Source: Candidatus Poseidoniales archaeon
GTDB taxonomy: Archaea; Thermoplasmatota; Poseidoniia; Poseidoniales; Poseidoniaceae
Assembly (NCBI GenBank): GCA_012270265.1
Contig: JAAXIR010000109.1
Span: forward strand, 1 to 7,756
Length of the DNA stretch: 7,756 nucleotides
Reading direction: 5' to 3'
Below, piece by piece: positions 5,685-7,756 of the stretch. The first letter of the stretch is position 1, and every line of letters starts with the position of its first letter. The translations under genes were made by a program, and so were the position numbers. The notes beneath the pieces were generated by a model. The model worked only from the letters and a program-made list of their open reading frames with translations, had not been told where the DNA came from and ran no database searches.

Positions 5685-6721
5685 CCTTCTGCCTCAAAAT
5701 GAACAAGAAGATTTCTTGCACGATGTTTGGCTTCCATATCCAAAATACGCATAACAACGCCTTGCCGGGGCTGACCATATACGACAATCGTACCAAGTGG
5801 AGCTGTTGCGAGCACAAACATCGGTGCTAGATCTTCCTCGCCATCAACTTCGACAAGGACGGATTGGTCTTGTTCCAAAGCCCAACGGACAACATCCAAG
5901 AGTTCAGGCGTTAATTGCCCAGGTGGATTGACAACGCTTCTCTGCTGTGCATACGCGTCTCCACGAACGAGTAGCGAAGCATCCAATGCTTCTCGCTTTG
6001 TTTGGCCATCAATGAAAGCAATGTCTGGTAGAACACCCATGTCCATCAATCCCTTCACAGTCACATCACCAACTGCAACGAGCGTACCATGATTCTCTGG
6101 AAGAGCCTCCAACATGGCGGATAAGGCCACCTCAGGAGCATCTTCTGGTCCTTCAAACAATTCACCCATTGGCGTCTTGAACTCATCATCGAGAACTGCA
6201 GGCATACGCAGAATCTTTCCTTCGTACGAAGGTGGAATCCATGGATGTCCCTCTTGATCAATTAGACCGAGACGGATGCGACTCGATGACAAGATGCCTC
6301 CAAGTTCATCGCTCAAGTGTGGTGCTTCAAGAATTGAGAGCGGCGGAAGCCCATTCTCATATCTTCGCTCGTTGATTTGATGACATCGAGGAATGGTCTC
6401 GACAGTAGCGACGATGCAGTCAGCCGTTCGATGTGTCGGTGCAGGCCCATGCGGATCGTTGAGGACGTGTACTTCGTATCGCAAATGTGCTGTATCGCTC
6501 AACCAAGAGAGTAATGTTTCCATTCGATCGTCTAAGGATTGAATCCATCCACCTTTTGTTTGAGCCATTTCATCGTTGACAACATGAACTTCGATGAAAT
6601 CTGCTTGACGCAATGCGGTTTGGATGAGGAGTTGATGACCTGAGTGGAAACGGTCGAACGTTCCACCGATGAGACATCGACGAAAGGAACGGTCCACTTC
6701 CATGAGGCTTGGCTGAAGCAT
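5681..6721 (-). CDS. Bifunctional phosphopantetheine adenylyltransferase / GTP-dependent dephospho-CoA kinase
   Basis: 346 residues from the start chosen here, joining the last two enzymes of archaeal CoA synthesis. Domain 1 (about 10-165) is a nucleotidyltransferase: GGTFDRFHSGH (19-29) holds the HxGH-type ATP site and SSSRIRLG (145-152) is the ISSTxIR-type motif. Domain 2 (about 200-340) is DUF359, the archaeal GTP-dependent dephospho-CoA kinase: VGDVT (217-221), DGQTKR (238-243), NPPGQLT (265-271), VDGEEDLAP (292-300) and YGQPRQGVV (315-323). It would turn 4'-phosphopantetheine into CoA in two steps in the cytoplasm. The reading frame stays open upstream to 6919, but that stretch contains the H/ACA RNA and its T-run, so I place the start at 6721 (6703 is the alternative). 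The in-frame ATG at 6799, preceded by GAGG, falls in the RNA's kink-loop. Confidence 0.9.
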   Translation of the reverse strand: MLQPSLMEVDRSFRRCLIGGTFDRFHSGHQLLIQTALRQADFIEVHVVNDEMAQTKGGWIQSLDDRMETLLSWLSDTAHLRYEVHVLNDPHGPAPTHRTADCIVATVETIPRCHQINERRYENGLPPLSILEAPHLSDELGGILSSSRIRLGLIDQEGHPWIPPSYEGKILRMPAVLDDEFKTPMGELFEGPEDAPEVALSAMLEALPENHGTLVAVGDVTVKGLMDMGVLPDIAFIDGQTKREALDASLLVRGDAYAQQRSVVNPPGQLTPELLDVVRWALEQDQSVLVEVDGEEDLAPMFVLATAPLGTIVVYGQPRQGVVMRILDMEAKHRARNLLVHFEAEG

Positions 6722-6762
6722 ACGGCCTTTGAGAACATCGCTTGAAATCGAATGAATGTGGC

Positions 6763-6767
6763 AAAAA
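6763..6767 (-). terminator. T-run after the H/ACA guide RNA
   Basis: Five T residues on the minus strand, beginning two bases after the ACA box of the guide RNA. This is a plausible archaeal 3'-end signal for the small RNA and separates it from the CoA gene starting at 6721. Confidence 0.5.
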
Positions 6768-6769
6768 GC

Positions 6770-6834
6770 TGTGCCCTGATACCTAACGGCCTTGTTCATT
6801 GTTTCCTCGAAGGCCTGACCCTCGGTATCAGGGC
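6770..6834 (-). ncRNA. H/ACA guide RNA targeting 23S rRNA helix 69 (equivalent of U1915)
   Basis: Read on the minus strand. Basal stem: GCCCTGATACC (6834-6824) pairs perfectly with GGTATCAGGGC (6783-6773), 11 bp. The ACA box (6772-6770) follows at once. Pocket: 5' strand GAGGGUCA (6823-6816) and 3' strand GUUA (6787-6784). Upper stem: GGCCTT (6815-6810) with AAGGCC (6793-6788). The apical loop (6809-6794) has GA near its 5' side and UGA in CAAUGA near its 3' side, as in kink-loops bound by L7Ae. The upper stem ends 15 nt from ACA, within the 14-16 nt rule. Both pocket strands together match UAAC-U-A-UGACCCUC in the archaeal-type 23S helix 69 loop, leaving the U equivalent to E. coli 1915 unpaired for Cbf5. 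Structure and pairing are seen directly; the target sequence is recalled from rRNA knowledge. Confidence 0.88.
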
Positions 6835-6869
6835 GTACTGTAGAGCCGGTTGGTTGTCTCGATTTCATC

Positions 6870-6956
6870 CCGAAGTCGATCGAGGACCCATAGTCCAGCC
6901 CGGGTTTCCGCTTTTGCACCGGAATTCACTCCCCGAAGGGTCCTCCCAGTCTTCGA
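6870..6956 (-). other. Further potential RNA structure upstream of the guide RNA
   Basis: Minus strand. UCGAAG (6956-6951) can pair with CUUCGG (6875-6870, one G-U pair). Inside it GAGGACCC (6945-6938) pairs perfectly with GGGTCCTC (6889-6882), enclosing 48 nt. A CCC-UUCG-GGG hairpin (6940-6931) competes with the latter. No ANA box directly follows a stem here, so it is not a clear second H/ACA unit. It could be a 5' part of the same transcript, a leader, or a degraded unit. The other bases between 6957 and 7069 show only a short 6-bp hairpin with one bulge (7051-7019). Confidence 0.35.
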
Positions 6957-7069
6957 TAGCGGACCGCATCGTTGGTATCAGACGTCATTGCAATTTCACA
7001 GTAGCTCAGGCTGATGTTGCACGTACGGCGACCTGCGCTCAAACACGTTGCATTTCAATACATCGGCCA

Positions 7070-7756
7070 TCAAGACATTCGGTGCAGCATCGCCCGTCCA
7101 ATCAGAAGTTTCGCAACTTCTGGATTTCCATCAAGGAGTGCTTCCATGGTAAAATCCGGCCACGGCTCATCATCACATGCCAGCCAACCGACCAATGGGT
7201 GAATTCTTCCAACGTGAACCGAACCATCGTTTTCCATTCGTTGAATCATATCATGTACATCCATGAGCGCAGCCGTCCCCTCACCTTCAGGAAGCATCAG
7301 TGTGTTGAGTTTCAACGCTGGGCGATCAAGATAGCCTTGGTGTTGTCTAGGATGACCTGGCAAACCAATTTGTTCTCCTTTGGGCCGGAAGATGAGGGTT
7401 GGCCAAGTTTTCGGATGGTGGGCGAGACACTCGCGACCACCCGCTATTGACAACTGTGCATCGAGCCAGTCCAACGCCCACGTAGCCCACCATTGTTCTG
7501 GCAGGACATTCATGCATGTACGCATCACATCCAATGGAATCGGTGCTCGTTGTTTGAGAAGATTGTTCATTTGCGCCCATACTCGCAACAATGAACCTCG
7601 TGGATGCACGAGGGCACCTCTGAGGAACCGTTGAAGCAATTCATCATCGAACGTTGTTCCCGAATTTGTTGCAAAAAGGACATTCAATATCTGTTCCTCA
7701 TCGTATGGTGCATCCAACCAAATCGTTGCTGCCTTTGGAAGAACGGATTCAAGTTC
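7070..7756 (-). CDS. Unrecognised protein, C-terminal 228 residues
   Basis: The frame is open through the right edge, so the N-terminus is missing; the stop is at 7070-7072. I do not recognise a family. The visible part is soluble-looking and helical, with unusually many tryptophans: RVWAQMNN, EQWWATWALDWLDAQ, KTWPTL, GWLACDDEPWPDF. A segment with Gly and Pro turns (FRPKGEQIGLPGHPRQHQGYLDRPALKLNTLMLP) is followed by two more helices and ends GNPEVAKLLIGRAMLHRMS. No Walker, zinc, HTH or membrane motif is seen. The TTG at 7715-7717 is a poor start candidate because coding-like sequence continues upstream (ELESVLPKAATIW). The gene is read toward the guide RNA and CoA genes, 235 bases before the guide RNA. 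Confidence 0.7.
   Translation of the reverse strand, partial: ELESVLPKAATIWLDAPYDEEQILNVLFATNSGTTFDDELLQRFLRGALVHPRGSLLRVWAQMNNLLKQRAPIPLDVMRTCMNVLPEQWWATWALDWLDAQLSIAGGRECLAHHPKTWPTLIFRPKGEQIGLPGHPRQHQGYLDRPALKLNTLMLPEGEGTAALMDVHDMIQRMENDGSVHVGRIHPLVGWLACDDEPWPDFTMEALLDGNPEVAKLLIGRAMLHRMS

Noticed and set aside
6722..6919. N-terminal extension of the PPAT-DPCK protein starting at 6919, or at the ATG at 6799 preceded by GAGG
   Set aside because: The stretch contains the complete H/ACA guide RNA and its T-run. The 6799 ATG is the UGA-containing part of the kink-loop, and the extension lacks family sequence.
6870..6956. Second H/ACA unit
   Set aside because: The only ANA at the right distance is AAA at 6865-6863, the basal stem is only 6 bp, the apical part lacks paired GA elements, and I could not match the pocket to an rRNA site.
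6935..6969. Start of a 34-codon minus-strand frame (MRSAIEDWEDPSG and on)
   Set aside because: It is short, has no ribosome binding site and ends within predicted RNA structure. A frameshift into the downstream frame could be imagined but nothing supports it.
7001..7020. tRNA D-arm-like GTAGCTCAGG on the plus strand
   Set aside because: There is no matching GAGC, no T-arm GGTTC consensus and no acceptor stem around it.
6760..7069. RNase P RNA or SRP RNA on the minus strand
   Set aside because: Some words resemble RNase P conserved regions (GGAAA near 6907, CCGGCTC near 6846), but the P4 pairing fails and the spacing is far too short. GGTCAGG at 6820 resembles SRP helix 8, but the partner strand with GGAAGG and AGCAG is absent.
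6752..7450. 232-codon plus-strand open frame
   Set aside because: It runs opposite to the unrecognised gene, the guide RNA and the CoA gene start, and its composition (many Arg, His, Ser, Cys) is that of a shadow frame.
1..7756. CRISPR array, insertion sequence, integrase or prophage genes
   Set aside because: No regularly spaced direct repeats, transposase motifs or att-like duplications were seen on either strand.

Overview
The window looks archaeal. It carries an Orc1/Cdc6 replication initiator, the archaeal version of the last two coenzyme A steps (archaeal-type PPAT fused to a DUF359 kinase), TATA-type promoters placed for leaderless transcripts, and an archaeal H/ACA guide RNA. Balanced base composition, tight packing and this gene content would suit a Thermoplasmatota-like euryarchaeon such as a marine group II (Poseidoniales) genome. 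That placement is an inference from general resemblance, not from a marker gene.

Layout, left to right. The first 24 codons of an Fpg/Nei DNA glycosylase run leftward out of the window (1-74). It diverges from a small winged-helix protein (127-378), and the two share one nearly palindromic TATA element exactly midway between their start codons. The winged-helix gene converges stop-to-stop on a stand-alone CysJ/CPR-type FAD-NADPH reductase (379-1629, minus). Next comes a divergent RNase Z-like metallo-beta-lactamase hydrolase (1746-2540), a T-tract, an AT-rich spacer, then orc1/cdc6 (2649-3974) and a four-helix membrane protein (4014-4580) with its own TATA box. That gene again converges stop-to-stop, at a second TGATCA, on a minus-strand unit: an unrecognised gene open at the right edge (7070-7756), a 348-base non-coding stretch, a PPAT-dephospho-CoA kinase fusion (5681-6721), and a family 2 glycosyltransferase (4581-5684) joined to it by an ATGA overlap.

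The most notable item is in the 348-base stretch. At 6770-6834 on the minus strand is a hairpin with every part of an archaeal H/ACA guide RNA: an 11-bp basal stem followed at once by ACA, a two-sided pocket 15 nt from the ACA, a 6-bp upper stem, and an apical kink-loop with paired GA elements. The two pocket strands, GAGGGUCA and GUUA, are together complementary to UAAC-UA-UGACCCUC. That is the helix 69 loop of archaeal-type 23S rRNA, and it leaves the equivalent of E. coli U1915 unpaired as the target. A T-run follows. Annotation based on ORFs alone would probably absorb this RNA into an N-terminal extension of the CoA enzyme.

The genes do not form one pathway. They are housekeeping functions: DNA repair, replication initiation, CoA synthesis, ribosomal RNA modification, flavin redox chemistry and glycan transfer. 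I saw no CRISPR array, insertion sequence, tRNA gene or integrase.
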